DNA from: Streptomyces fradiae ATCC 10745 = DSM 40063
Lineage (GTDB): Bacteria > Actinomycetota > Actinomycetes > Streptomycetales > Streptomycetaceae
Reading direction: 5' to 3'
Length of the DNA stretch: 64,000 nt
NCBI RefSeq assembly: GCF_008704425.1
Contig: NZ_CP023696.1
Span: forward strand, 6,426,501-6,490,500
The position numbers and the translations under genes are program-made. The notes under the pieces were generated by a model, which was not told where the DNA came from, made no database searches, and saw only the letters and a list, made by a program, of their open reading frames with translations. Shown here one piece after another: positions 34,230 through 43,300 of this stretch. Position 1 is the first letter of the stretch. The number at the start of each line of letters is the position of its first letter.

Positions 34230-34388
34230 CCGCCGAGCATAAGCCGCACCCCGCACCCGCCCCACGGACCCACCCACCTGGGGCGCGCCGCGCGGCGGGG
34301 CCGGCGCCGCTCGGTGGCAGCTCGGAGCCTGCACCGCGAGAGCCTGGGCGGTGCCCGCCCACGGGCCGGGTGACCGCCGGCAGTCCCG

Positions 34389-35123
34389 CTACACCGCCGC
34401 CGGGGCGCCGAAGAGGGCGGGGACGCCCGGGGCGTGCAGGACGCTGAGGGGCGGGCCCTCGGGGGCGGGGAGGCCCGCCGCGCTGATCAGGTCCTCCTCC
34501 AGCCGCAGGAGACGCGCGGAGTGCAGCGGCCAGGCCGGGTGGTCGTTCGGCAGGTACAGCGTCCGGCCGTACCAGTCCACGTGGAGGCCCCAGCGGGCGG
34601 TGAGGAAGGTCTCCAGCTCGTCCGGAGCGTCCAGCCGGTCGCCCACCTCCACCGCCAGGCGGTAGCCGGCCGCCCGGCCCGGCGTCAGGCGGCGGCCGGT
34701 GTAGGCGAGGCGGTCGCCCGCCCGCCGGACGCGCGCCGACGCCCAGTGGTAGGGCAGGCGGAAGGCGGCCCGCCCGGCCAGCGCCGGCAGCAGCCGGCCC
34801 GCGTCGAGGCTCAGGAACACGACCCCGCGCCGACCCCGGTCGTCCACGCTGTAGAGCCGTACGTTCGTCTCGGGGAACGTCCCCAGGTACGGCAGGCCGG
34901 GGCCCCGCCCGAACGCCACCGCCTCCATGCGGAACGGCACCAGCCCCACGTACGTCGAGCCGTCCAGCACGTCGGGCCGCGTGCCGGGCGGTAGCAGCGG
35001 CGCCACCGCGGCCGGGGGCACCGGCCAGTGCAGGAACGTCACATCCATCCACCGCTGCGACAGCACCGGGCGCCGCACGACGCGCGGGGTGGTCGCCGTG
35101 AGCGGCTCGTCCGGCTTCGTCAT
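34389..35123 (-). CDS. DUF2071 family protein (YqjF-like)
   Basis: A ~244-residue soluble protein matching DUF2071: RPVLSQRWMDVTFLHWPVPP at the N-terminus, LPPGTRPDVLDGSTYVGLVPFRM, LGTFPETNVRLYSVDDRGRRGVVFLSLDA, and a C-terminal FLTARWGLHVDWYGRTLYLPNDHPAWPLH. The domain is related to acetoacetate decarboxylase-like beta-barrels, but no catalytic Lys is evident. ATG at 35123 is preceded by GGGCGG; an in-frame ATG at 35135 would add MMGG. Function unknown. A single transcription unit or in one with the zinc-ribbon gene. Confidence 0.85.
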   Translation of the reverse strand: MTKPDEPLTATTPRVVRRPVLSQRWMDVTFLHWPVPPAAVAPLLPPGTRPDVLDGSTYVGLVPFRMEAVAFGRGPGLPYLGTFPETNVRLYSVDDRGRRGVVFLSLDAGRLLPALAGRAAFRLPYHWASARVRRAGDRLAYTGRRLTPGRAAGYRLAVEVGDRLDAPDELETFLTARWGLHVDWYGRTLYLPNDHPAWPLHSARLLRLEEDLISAAGLPAPEGPPLSVLHAPGVPALFGAPAAV

Positions 35124-35393
35124 ACCGCCCATCATCCCGGACGCGGAGCGCCGCCGGGCCGTGGCGTCGAGCGGCCGTGCGGGGGAGGTGTCCTGATTAC
35201 CAGTCAGTCCGTATCCCGCCGCCCGGCCCCTATGGAACGCCGCCCTCCGTGTGGCGGGGGCGGCACCGGCCGCGGTGGGGGACCGCCGTCCCGCACCGCG
35301 CTCGAGGGTGTCCGGCCTTGACGGGCCCGGAAGGCCGTCGGTGGCCGGGTGGCCGGGTGGGCGGGGCCCGGCGCGCCGGGCCCCGTCGTGGGG

Positions 35394-36875
35394 TCACAAG
35401 GTCGACGGCTCCGCGGGTTTCGGCGGGGCCGTGAGCAGTGTGCTGTGACGTTCCGACCAGTTCTCCAGCGCCGTGCGGCAGGCGTGGTCGAGGTGGTGCA
35501 GGCCCGACAGGTCCAGTTCCACCGGCCGGTCGTGGGGGAGTGCCTCCAGGGTGTCGAGGATCTTCGGCAGCCGCAGGAACGTCGCGTTCCCCGACAGGTG
35601 GGCCTGGACGGGGCCGACGCCCTTGTCGACGACCGTCAGCCTGATGTGCGAGGCGTCCCACGCGGCCTTCGCCACGGACAGGGCGAGACCGATCAGCACG
35701 CCCTCGAACATGTTGACCGCCACGATCGCCACGGCCGTCACCACCAGGATCAGCGCCTCCCCCCGGTGCGCCCGCCACAGCGAGGCGACCGCGCGGAACG
35801 GGATCAGCTTCCACCCCGCGTGGACGAGGATGCCCGCGAGCGCCGCCAGCGGGATCAGCCCCAGCGTGGCGGGCAGCAGCGCGGCGAACAGCAGCAGCCA
35901 CACGCCGTGCAGCACCCGCGACGCCTTCGTCTTCGCCCCGGCCTGCACGTTGGCGGAGCTGCGCACGATCACCGCCGTCATCGGCAGCGCACCGAGCACA
36001 CCGCAGACCGCGTTGCCGGTGCCCTGAGCGATCAGCTCCTGGTCGTAGCGCGTACGCGGGCCGTCGTGCAGCCGGTCCACGGCGGCCGCGCTGAACAGCG
36101 ACTCCGCAGAAGCGATCAGCGCGAAGGCGAGGGCCGTGCCCAGCAGGGCGACGTCCCCGAGCCGGCCGAACGCGTCGAGGCCGATCGGCTGGACGGCGCC
36201 CAGCAGCCCGTCCACCTCCACGGTGGCGATCGGCAGCCCGAGCAGCTGGGTCGCGGCCGTGGCCAGGACGACCGCGGCCAGTGCGCCCGGTACCGCGCGC
36301 ACCCGCTCCGGCAGCCGCTGCCAGAGCACGACCACGGCGATGGTGCCCGCGCCGACCGCGAGGGACACCAGGGCCGTACGGCTGCCGGCCACCTCCACGA
36401 TCGCGCCCGGCAGGCCGGCGATCTTGCCCAGACCGGATGCCGGGGCCTCCACCCCGGCCGCCGCGTAGACCTGTCCGGCGATGATGACGAGGCCGATGCC
36501 GGCGAGCATGCCCTCCACCACGGACACCGAGATCGCCCGGAACCAGCGGCCCCACCGCAGGGCCCCCAGGGCGATCTGGACGAGGCCCGCCAGCAGCACG
36601 ATCACACCGAGGGCGGCCACGCCGAACTCGGTGACGGCCTCGAAGACGAGCACGGTCATGCCCGCCGCCGGCCCGGACACCTGGATGCTGCTGCCGCGCA
36701 TCAGGCCGGTGACCAGGCCGCCCACGATCCCGGTGACCAGCCCCAGTTCGGCCGGAACACCGGAGGCGACCGCGACGCCCAGGCACAGCGGCACGGCGAC
36801 GAGGAACACGACGAGCGACGCGGCGAAGTCCTGCCGCAGGTGGGGGAAGCGGGCCGGCACGGTGTTCGCCCGCAT
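35394..36875 (-). CDS. SulP family anion transporter with C-terminal STAS-like domain (probable bicarbonate/sulfate uptake)
   Basis: A 493-residue membrane transporter. The N-terminus (FPHLRQDFAASLVVFLVAVPLCLGVA) and the GLVTGLMRGSSIQVSGPAAGMTVLV block are standard SulP TM1-TM3. About 12 hydrophobic segments follow, with ESLFSAAAVDRLHDGPRTRYDQELIAQGTGNAVCGVLGALP (segments ESLFSAAAVD, NQELIAQG-like) as the family signature. The last ~85 residues form a reduced STAS domain (RPVELDLSGLHHLDHACR). The ATG overlaps the carbonic anhydrase stop, so it is translated after it. The coupling to a carbonic anhydrase suggests HCO3- as substrate, as for BicA/SulP systems; sulfate cannot be excluded. Confidence 0.9.
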   Translation of the reverse strand: MRANTVPARFPHLRQDFAASLVVFLVAVPLCLGVAVASGVPAELGLVTGIVGGLVTGLMRGSSIQVSGPAAGMTVLVFEAVTEFGVAALGVIVLLAGLVQIALGALRWGRWFRAISVSVVEGMLAGIGLVIIAGQVYAAAGVEAPASGLGKIAGLPGAIVEVAGSRTALVSLAVGAGTIAVVVLWQRLPERVRAVPGALAAVVLATAATQLLGLPIATVEVDGLLGAVQPIGLDAFGRLGDVALLGTALAFALIASAESLFSAAAVDRLHDGPRTRYDQELIAQGTGNAVCGVLGALPMTAVIVRSSANVQAGAKTKASRVLHGVWLLLFAALLPATLGLIPLAALAGILVHAGWKLIPFRAVASLWRAHRGEALILVVTAVAIVAVNMFEGVLIGLALSVAKAAWDASHIRLTVVDKGVGPVQAHLSGNATFLRLPKILDTLEALPHDRPVELDLSGLHHLDHACRTALENWSERHSTLLTAPPKPAEPSTL

Positions 36876-37456
36876 CACAGCGACTCGAAGGTGTCGCTGC
36901 CCGCGCGGTGCTCCCGCACGGACCCGGTGTGCACCTCGTAGTACCAGCCGCGCAGTCTCACCCGGCCGTCCCGCAGCCGCTGCTCCACGCACGGGTACGA
37001 GCGCAGCCGCAGGAGCTGGGCGAGGACGTGGTGCTGCACGGCGTCGGCGACGGCCGGGTCGTCGGGCCGCCCCGGCGTCGGCTCCGGCGCGGCGTGCGCC
37101 AGCCACTCGCGCACGGCCGGTACGGCGCTGAGGTCGTCGCCCCGCACCAGCGCGCCGACGGCGCCGCAGTGGGAGTGGCCGCACACGACCACGTCCCGCA
37201 CGCCGAGGACCTCCACGGCGTACTCGATGGTGGCGGCCTCGCCGGTGGGGCGGCCCGAGGTGTACGGGGGGACGATGTTGCCCGCGGTGCGCAGCTCGAA
37301 GAGCTGGCCGGGGCGGGCGCCCGTGATCAGGGCGGGGACGACCCGCGAGTCGGAGCAGGTGATGAAGAGGACCTCGGGCGACTGGCCCTCGGCGAGTTTG
37401 GCGAACTCCTCAGGGCGCTGTCCGAACGTACGGGCGTTGTCGATGAGGGGCTGCAT
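36875..37456 (-). CDS. beta-class carbonic anhydrase
   Basis: A 193-residue beta-carbonic anhydrase, interconverting CO2 and bicarbonate. The Zn ligands are Cys34 and the CxDxR motif (FITCSDSRV: Asp36 and Arg38 form the catalytic dyad), His94 and Cys97 in VVCGHSHCGAV. Supporting blocks are ELRTAGNIVPPY and ATIEYAVEVLGVRDV. ATG at 37456 has GGAGGAAA 8 bases upstream. The C-terminal RLRGWYYEVHTGSV is usual. It is the first gene of an operon with the SulP transporter (ATGA overlap), supplying or consuming its anion inside the cell. Confidence 0.94.
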   Translation of the reverse strand: MQPLIDNARTFGQRPEEFAKLAEGQSPEVLFITCSDSRVVPALITGARPGQLFELRTAGNIVPPYTSGRPTGEAATIEYAVEVLGVRDVVVCGHSHCGAVGALVRGDDLSAVPAVREWLAHAAPEPTPGRPDDPAVADAVQHHVLAQLLRLRSYPCVEQRLRDGRVRLRGWYYEVHTGSVREHRAGSDTFESL

Positions 37457-37526
37457 AGGGGTTTCCTCCTGGCGCGCGGCGGTTGCGCGTCGGACCGATG
37501 AGACGGGGCCTGGTGGTCGGCGCCCG

Positions 37527-37952
37527 TCAGCAGCGGAAGACCTGGAGGTCGGCCAGCGAGCGCGCGGCACGCGGTCTCTCGCGGTGCGGCAGGGGGCACG
37601 GCCCCGCCCGCAGGTGGTCCGCCGCCAGCTCCTCGGCGCAGGCGGGGCGGGAGGACACCGGAGGCAGGAGCGCGTGGGCGCCCGTACGGGGCCGGTTGCG
37701 GTCGCGCAGGGCGCCGCTGACGCTCGCCCCGTGCTGCTCGCACTCCCGTAACCCGGCGCCCGCCTGCTGCGCGGCGGACGGTGCGTGCACCCGCTGGCCC
37801 TCGGGGCCCGCGTACGGCCCGGCGGTGCGGCTCTGCGCCGGGGCGGCGAGGACCAGCAGGTGCACGCCGACGAGGACCAGCACGGAGAGGGGCAGCACGA
37901 GGAGGGTCAGGACGGCGGGCGGAGCCGTCCTGACCGAAGCGTGTGCGCGCAT
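37527..37952 (-). CDS. small single-pass membrane protein of unknown function
   Basis: A 141-residue protein with one strong hydrophobic helix near the N-terminus (AVLTLLVLPLSVLVLVGVHLLVLAAP). The rest is polar and Cys-containing (GLRECEQHGASV, RPACAEELAADHLRAGPCPLPHRE, QVFRC), possibly extracytoplasmic. ATG at 37952 follows GGGAGGG, a good site. It lies 70 bp upstream of the carbonic anhydrase in the same direction and may share its transcript. I do not recognise the family; codon pattern and ribosome site make a real gene likely. Confidence 0.6.
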   Translation of the reverse strand: MRAHASVRTAPPAVLTLLVLPLSVLVLVGVHLLVLAAPAQSRTAGPYAGPEGQRVHAPSAAQQAGAGLRECEQHGASVSGALRDRNRPRTGAHALLPPVSSRPACAEELAADHLRAGPCPLPHRERPRAARSLADLQVFRC

Positions 37953-38071
37953 GTGCCGTCCCTCCCATCCCCGCTACCACGGGCCCCTCGTGCACCAAGA
38001 CACCGCAAAGTCCGGGTCAATAGGAAGTAATATCCATCGGGACGGCTCGTGCATGACGACACGGTGAACAA

Positions 38072-38097
38072 AGGGGTTAATCGACTGAAAAGCCCCT
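38072..38097 (-). terminator. terminator candidate after the LuxR pair
   Basis: Read on the minus strand, AGGGG and CCCCT enclose a 16-base loop and are followed by TTTGTT. It lies 20 bp downstream of the LuxR gene ending at 38116, in an A/T-richer patch. Weak stem. Confidence 0.45.
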
Positions 38098-38115
38098 CTA
38101 TTTGGCGCAAAGAAA

Positions 38116-38925
38116 TCAGATGAGACTCCACCGGACGGCGCAGGCCACGGCCTGGGCGCGGGTGCGGGCCTGGAGGCGGCCCATCAGTTCGTACACGGTG
38201 TTCTTCACCGTGTGCGGGGAGCACGACAGCGTCTGGGCGATCACCGCGTTCCCGTGTCCCTCCGCCATCAGCGCCAGTACCGACTGCTGGCGCGGCGTCA
38301 GGCGCGGCGGGTCCGCCGCCCTCGCCCCGCCGAGCAGCTGTACCAGCGCCGAGTACGGGACGCGGCCGTCGCCGTGCCACGCCCCGTACACCGCCGCCGC
38401 CAGCTGCTCCGGCGTCAGGTCGGAGGAGCGCAGCACGGCGCGCACGCCCGCCCGCAGCGCGTCCCGCAGCCCGGACGGCGAGACGGTGTCGCACACCGCC
38501 AGGAACCGGTCGCCCGGCCCGGAACGCAGCGCCACGGCCTCCTCGACCGTCGCGGTGACCGCCACGGTGACCCCGCCCGGCCCGCCGGCCGGATCGATGC
38601 CCGCCTGCCGCAGCATCGCCCCGACCCGGCCGGTCGCCGCGAGCCGCCCGGTCGCCGGGAGGACCCGCACCCGTATCCCGGCACCTGTCCGCTCGCCCGC
38701 GTGGGGGATCGCCTTCGCGGGGGAGGTCTGCGGGGCCGGTGGGGGCGGCGCGGTCTGGATGGCCGGTGGGGCCGGTGGAGGCGGTGGGGGCGGTGGGGTT
38801 CGGATGGCCGGTGGGGTCGGGATGGCCGGTGGGGGCGGTGCGAGGGGGGTCGGCGCAAGGAGGGGCCGGGCGGCGAGGGCCTGCGCGAGGGGGGCCGGCG
38901 GGGTCTGCGCGACGGTGGCCGTCAC
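38116..38925 (-). CDS. LuxR-type transcriptional regulator with proline-rich linker
   Basis: A 269-residue regulator. The GTG overlaps the preceding LuxR stop (GTGA). Residues ~1-75 are Pro/Ala-rich with a run of eight Pro, unlike ordinary regulators. A degenerate receiver-like alpha/beta domain follows (IRVRVLPATGRLAATGRVG to RDALRAGVRAVLRSSDL) with no phosphoacceptor Asp I can identify. The C-terminal 65 residues are a LuxR HTH: LTPRQQSVLALMAEGHGNAVIAQTLSCSPHTVKNTV (blocks LTPRQQSVL and SPHTVKNTV). It is probably an atypical response-regulator-like factor. It forms a unit with the next gene and likely controls the lanthipeptide-like locus. Confidence 0.84.
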   Translation of the reverse strand: MTATVAQTPPAPLAQALAARPLLAPTPLAPPPPAIPTPPAIRTPPPPPPPPAPPAIQTAPPPPAPQTSPAKAIPHAGERTGAGIRVRVLPATGRLAATGRVGAMLRQAGIDPAGGPGGVTVAVTATVEEAVALRSGPGDRFLAVCDTVSPSGLRDALRAGVRAVLRSSDLTPEQLAAAVYGAWHGDGRVPYSALVQLLGGARAADPPRLTPRQQSVLALMAEGHGNAVIAQTLSCSPHTVKNTVYELMGRLQARTRAQAVACAVRWSLI

Positions 38926-39548
38926 AGCAGGCCCGTCCGCAGCGCGTAGGCGACGGCGTGCGCCCGGTTGCGCAGCCTGAACCGGCGCGTGATGTCGTGC
39001 ACCACCGCCGTCACCGTGCGCGGCGAGTAGCACAGGCGCCGCGCGATCTCGTTCGTCTCGTGGCCGTCCGCCACCATCCGCAGCACCGAGCGCTCCCGGT
39101 CGTCCAGGCTCGCCCCCGCCCACGCGGGTGACGCCCCGTCGGCGCCCGCGCCGCCCGCCTCGGCGTGCCTGAGCAGCCGGTCCAGCAGGTCGGGCGGGAG
39201 GGTGCAGTCGCCGCGGGCGGCGGCCAGCGCGGCGCGGGTGAGCCGCGCCGCGTCCGCCTCGCAGCGGCGCAGCAGGCCCCGCGCCCCGGCCGCCAGGGCG
39301 TGCAGGGCGTCACCGGGCGCCAGCCGGCTGGCCACGAGCACCACCTCGGGCTGCGACGGGGCCTCACGGACCGACCGGAGGGCGTCCAGCTCGGAAGGCG
39401 ACACCTGGTCGACGGTCATCACGACGACCCGCGGCTCGCCGGCCGCGGTGGTGAGGGCGATCTCCGGACACGCCGACAGAGTGCTCCGGATGCCGGCCTC
39501 CAGCACCGGGTCCAGGGCGACGACGCTGACGAGCACGGGTTCTCCCAC
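38922..39548 (-). CDS. LuxR-type regulator with receiver-like N-terminus
   Basis: A 208-residue orphan regulator. GTG at 39548 is set by GGAGGA about 7 bases upstream; a start 13 codons earlier is less likely. The N-terminal domain follows the receiver pattern (VSVVALDPVLEAGIRSTLSA, VVVMTVDQVSPSELDAL, EVVLVASRLAPGDALHALAAGARGLLRR), but the usual phosphoacceptor position reads MTVD rather than xDxxMP, so phosphorylation is doubtful. The HTH is LDDRERSVLRMVADGHETNEIARRLCYSPRTVTAVV. It is divergent from lanM, with 813 bp between, and coupled to the second LuxR gene. A pathway-specific control role for the lanthipeptide-like genes is inferred from position. Confidence 0.87.
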   Translation of the reverse strand: MGEPVLVSVVALDPVLEAGIRSTLSACPEIALTTAAGEPRVVVMTVDQVSPSELDALRSVREAPSQPEVVLVASRLAPGDALHALAAGARGLLRRCEADAARLTRAALAAARGDCTLPPDLLDRLLRHAEAGGAGADGASPAWAGASLDDRERSVLRMVADGHETNEIARRLCYSPRTVTAVVHDITRRFRLRNRAHAVAYALRTGLL

Positions 39549-40361
39549 CGAGTCCTCCAAACATGCGACGTGGTTGAGGCACTGCACCCAGCGTCAGGCC
39601 GCCGTACCCGGCCGTACATCGGGCTCCCGCCCCCACATTTCCCGCCAGGCGGGCGGACCGGGTGGGGACGGGGGCGGGGCGGACGGGCACGCACGGCACC
39701 GGTACGGCGCGGCACGGCGCGGCACGGGTGGGGCGGGGGGCGGTGGACGGGCGAGGCGCGTCGGACGGGCGGGCCGAGGTGGGCGAGCGGGCCGAGGTGG
39801 GCGGGCCCGGGTGCGTGGTTGGGGGGCGGGAGTCGCGGGTCCGGTCAGGCCGGGCGGGGTGGGTCCGGGCGGAGTGGGGCGGCCGGCAGGGGGGGGCGGG
39901 AGCGCTGTCGGGCGGGGCGGGTGCGCCGGGTCGGCGGGGCGTCCGCGGGGGCCGCGCCCATGCGGGGCGCGGGGGCGTCCGTACCGTCGGCGGCGGGCCG
40001 ACCTGCACCGTCGTGCGCGCCGTCGTGCGCGTCGGCCGCGGAGGGTGCGAGCGGGGCCGTGCCGTCGCCGGCCGTGCGCGCCGCTGCCCCGGCTGCCCCG
40101 GCCGCCTCCCGGCCGCCCCCGGCCGGTCCGGGCGCTCCGCGTGCCGCCGGGGAGTGTGGCCGTTCGCGCTGGTGGCGCGGTCTGCCGGGCCGTCCGGCCC
40201 CCGTACGCGCACGGGCCCGGCCCGCCGCCGCACGCGCTCGTGTACGCGGCCGTCGTACCGGAGGCTCCCCCGGCCGTCGCGCCGGGGGTGGGGGTGCCCG
40301 CGCAGAATATGGGGGACCGGCCCCCATGTGCCCGGCGCCGGGCTCTGGGAGCTTCGTTCCC
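39549..40361. other. 813-bp divergent intergenic region with short G-rich repeats
   Basis: No gene is supported; the open frames here are Gly/Arg low-complexity shadows without ribosome sites. The + strand is strongly G-rich (39660-39960). It contains an 18-bp tandem unit (39771-39806, starting GGGCCGAGGTGGGCGAG) and three decamers GGCACGGCGC-like near 39711. The right end carries an inverted repeat at 40309-40327 just before lanM. Confidence 0.6.
40304..40327 (+). promoter_or_regulatory. operator-like inverted repeat over a -10-like hexamer upstream of lanM
   Basis: ATGGGGG, ACCGG, CCCCCAT: a perfect 7-5-7 inverted repeat (40309-40327) ending 34 bp before the GTG. The hexamer GAATAT (40305-40310) overlaps its left edge and may be the -10. 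It could be the site of one of the divergent LuxR regulators or a leader stem-loop. Confidence 0.5.
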
Positions 40362-43300
40362 GTGACTGACACCGCCCTCGCCCGAGAAACCCGGCTCGGC
40401 CCGCTGCCCGCCGCCTGGTGGGCCCCCGGCCTCACCCTGCGGGAACGGCTGGCCGCGCCGGACGCCCCCGCGGCGCCCCCCGCGCCCGGCGCGCGGACAC
40501 GGGTGCCGTGGGGCATCGGGGACGCCGACGGCTTCACCGGCCGGCTGGCCTCGCTCGGCGTCGGCGAGGACACCGCCCTCGCCCTCGCGGCCGAACCGGC
40601 CGGCCGCCTCGCGGCCCGCACCGGCAAGCCCGAGTGGGCCCGCTTCGTGGAGGGCGCCCTGACCGGCCGCGCCGGCGAGAGCGCCCCCGGCGGCGGGACG
40701 GGCGCCCGTGACGGCGCTGCCGACGGCGCGTACGACGGCGAGCGGGGCGGCGGCGAGCGGGGCGGCCGGGCCCATGGGGACGGCCCGGCGGGGCAGGGTG
40801 CGCCCGGCGGCCCGGCGGGCCGGGGGGAGACGCGGACCGCCGCCGGGGCGGACGTGTTCGCGCCGGTGCTCCGGCCGCTGGTCGCCGCCGCCTGGGCGGC
40901 CGCCGCCGCCCTGCCCGGCGCGGCCACCGCCCTGAGTACGGTGCCCGCCGACACCGCCGCGGCCCGGACCGCCTTCACCGCCCTGCTGGACGGGCGGCTC
41001 GCCCACCAGGCGGCCCGCACCCTCGTCACCGAACTGCACCGGGCCCGCGACACCGGGCTGCTCGCCGGGGCCACCCCCGAGGAGCGCTTCGCCTCCTTCC
41101 TGGACGGCCTGCGCGCCCCCGGCGCCCTCGCCGCCCTGCTCGGCCGCTACCCGGTGCTCGCCCGCATGCTGGGCGAGACCTGCCTCCACACGGCGTCCGC
41201 CACCGCCGAACTCCTCGGCCGCTACGCCGAGGACCGCCCCGCCATCGTCGCCGGACTGTGCGACGGCGCCGACCCCGGCCCGCTCGTCCGCGTCGACCTC
41301 GACCGGGGCGACGCCCACCAGGGCGGCCGGTCCGTCGCCCTGCTGCGGTTCGCGGATGGACGCACCGTCGTCTACAAGCCCCGCCCCCTGGACCAGCACG
41401 TCCTGCTCGACCGGGCCGTGGCCTGGCTCAACGCGAAGGCGCCCGGCCTCGCCCTGCGCACGCCCCGCACCCTGCTCCGCTCCGGCCACGGCTGGATGGA
41501 GTTCATCGAGCACCGCTGGTGCCGCACCCCGCTCGAACTCGACCGGTTCTACCGGCGCCAGGGCGCGCTGCTCGCCCTGCTGTACGCGCTCGACGCCGTC
41601 GACATGCACTACGAGAACGTCATCGCCCAGGGCGACCAGCCGCTCCTCGTGGACGCCGAGACGCTGCTCCACGCCGACCTCCCGCAGGCGGCGACCGCCG
41701 GCCCCGACCCGGCGGCGGAGGCCCTGCGCGTCTCCGTCCACCGCACCTGCCTGCTGCCCAGCCTGCTCATCGGCGACAACGGCGCCCTCGACATCTCCGG
41801 GCTCGGCGGCGCCGACGGGGAGGCGTACCCCAGCGACGGCATGCGCTGGGAGGCGGCCGGCACGGACGAGATGCGCATGGTGCGCGGCCCGGTGCCCAGC
41901 GCCGCCGCGCAGAACCGGCCCGTCCCCGAGGGCCGCCCCGTCCGCCACGCCGACCACCGGGCCGCCCTGCTGGAGGGGTTCCGGGACGCGTACGGCACCA
42001 TCGCCGCCCACCGCGACGAGCTGCTCGGCGGCCTCCTCGACCGCTGGGCGGACGGACGCGGCCGGCTCATCGCCCGCCCCACCCGCCTCTACGCCACCCT
42101 GCTGGAGGAGTCCACCCACCCCGGTGTCCTCGGCGACGCCCTCGCCCGGGAGTCGGTGTTCTCCCTGCTGTGGAGCGAATCCGAGCTGGACCCCGCCCGG
42201 CAGCGCCTCGTCGAGCACGAGATCGCCGACCTGTGGGCCGGCGACGTGCCCTTCTTCGCCCACCGCCCCGCCCTGTCCGCCGTGTGGACGGCGCGCGGCA
42301 CCCGCCTCGACGGTCTCCTCCCGCGCCCCGCCCTGGACGCCGCCCGCGACAAGATCGCCGCGATGGGCGAGGTCGACCGCTACGACCAGGAGTGGATCGT
42401 CAACGCCACACTCGCCGTCTCCCACGCCAACACCGGCACGCGGGCGCCCCGTTCGGAGCTGTCCGTGCGCCCCGCGACGCCCGTGGCACCCGACGCGTCA
42501 CGCCTGCTGAGCGCCGCCTGCGGCATCGCCGACGAGATCGCCGCCCGCGCCGTGCACGGGGACGGACGCGTCAACTGGCTGGGCCTGGAGGAGGTCGCCC
42601 CCGGCCACTGGGCGGTCCTGCCGATGGGCGCCGGGCTGGCCCAGGGGTACTGCGGGGTCGCGCTGTTCCTCGCCGAGCTCGGCGCGCTCGCCGGGGCCCG
42701 GCGCTACACCGACCTCGCCCGGCGGGCCCTGCGCCCCCTGCCGGGGCTGCTGGCCGCGCTCGCCGGCGACCCCGGGCTGGGCGCCGCCGCCGGGCCGGGT
42801 GCGCTCCACGGACTGGGCGGCGTCGTCTACGCCGCCGCCCGGCTCGCCCCGCTCCTCGACGAGGGCCTGTACGAGGCCCTGCCCACCGCGCTCGGCGCCC
42901 TCGAGCGGGCGACGCACGCCGAGGGTCCCGGCGGCCTTGACGACGACCCGCCCACCGGACTGGCGGACGGCCTCGCCGGCGCGCTGGCCGCGGCCCTGGC
43001 CGCCCACCGCACCGGAGCGGCACCCGGCGCCGCCGCCCTCGCCCGGCGGCTGGCCGGGCGGCTGGCCGGCGCGGCGGCGAAGCCGACCGGCGACCCCGGC
43101 TTCGCGCGCGGCGACGCCGGGACGGGATGGGCCCTGCTGCGGTACGCGGCGGCCCGGCCCGCGCAGCCGGCCGGGACGAGCGGGCCCGCCCCGGAGCCGT
43201 ACACCTCCGTCGGCACCGCCCTGCTGCGGTCCGCCCTCACGGCCCTCCCGCGCCCGGCGGGGCACCTGACCGGTTCGGCTCCCGCGGGGCGGGCGACCGG

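Noticed and set aside
36875..37570. Longer carbonic anhydrase start adding 38 codons
   Set aside because: The added residues are Arg-rich and lack a ribosome site, whereas ATG at 37456 has GGAGGAAA at the right distance.
39662..40369. Open frames of 230-390 codons through the region before lanM
   Set aside because: Gly/Arg-rich shadows with no ribosome site and no recognisable domain; base composition alone explains their length.
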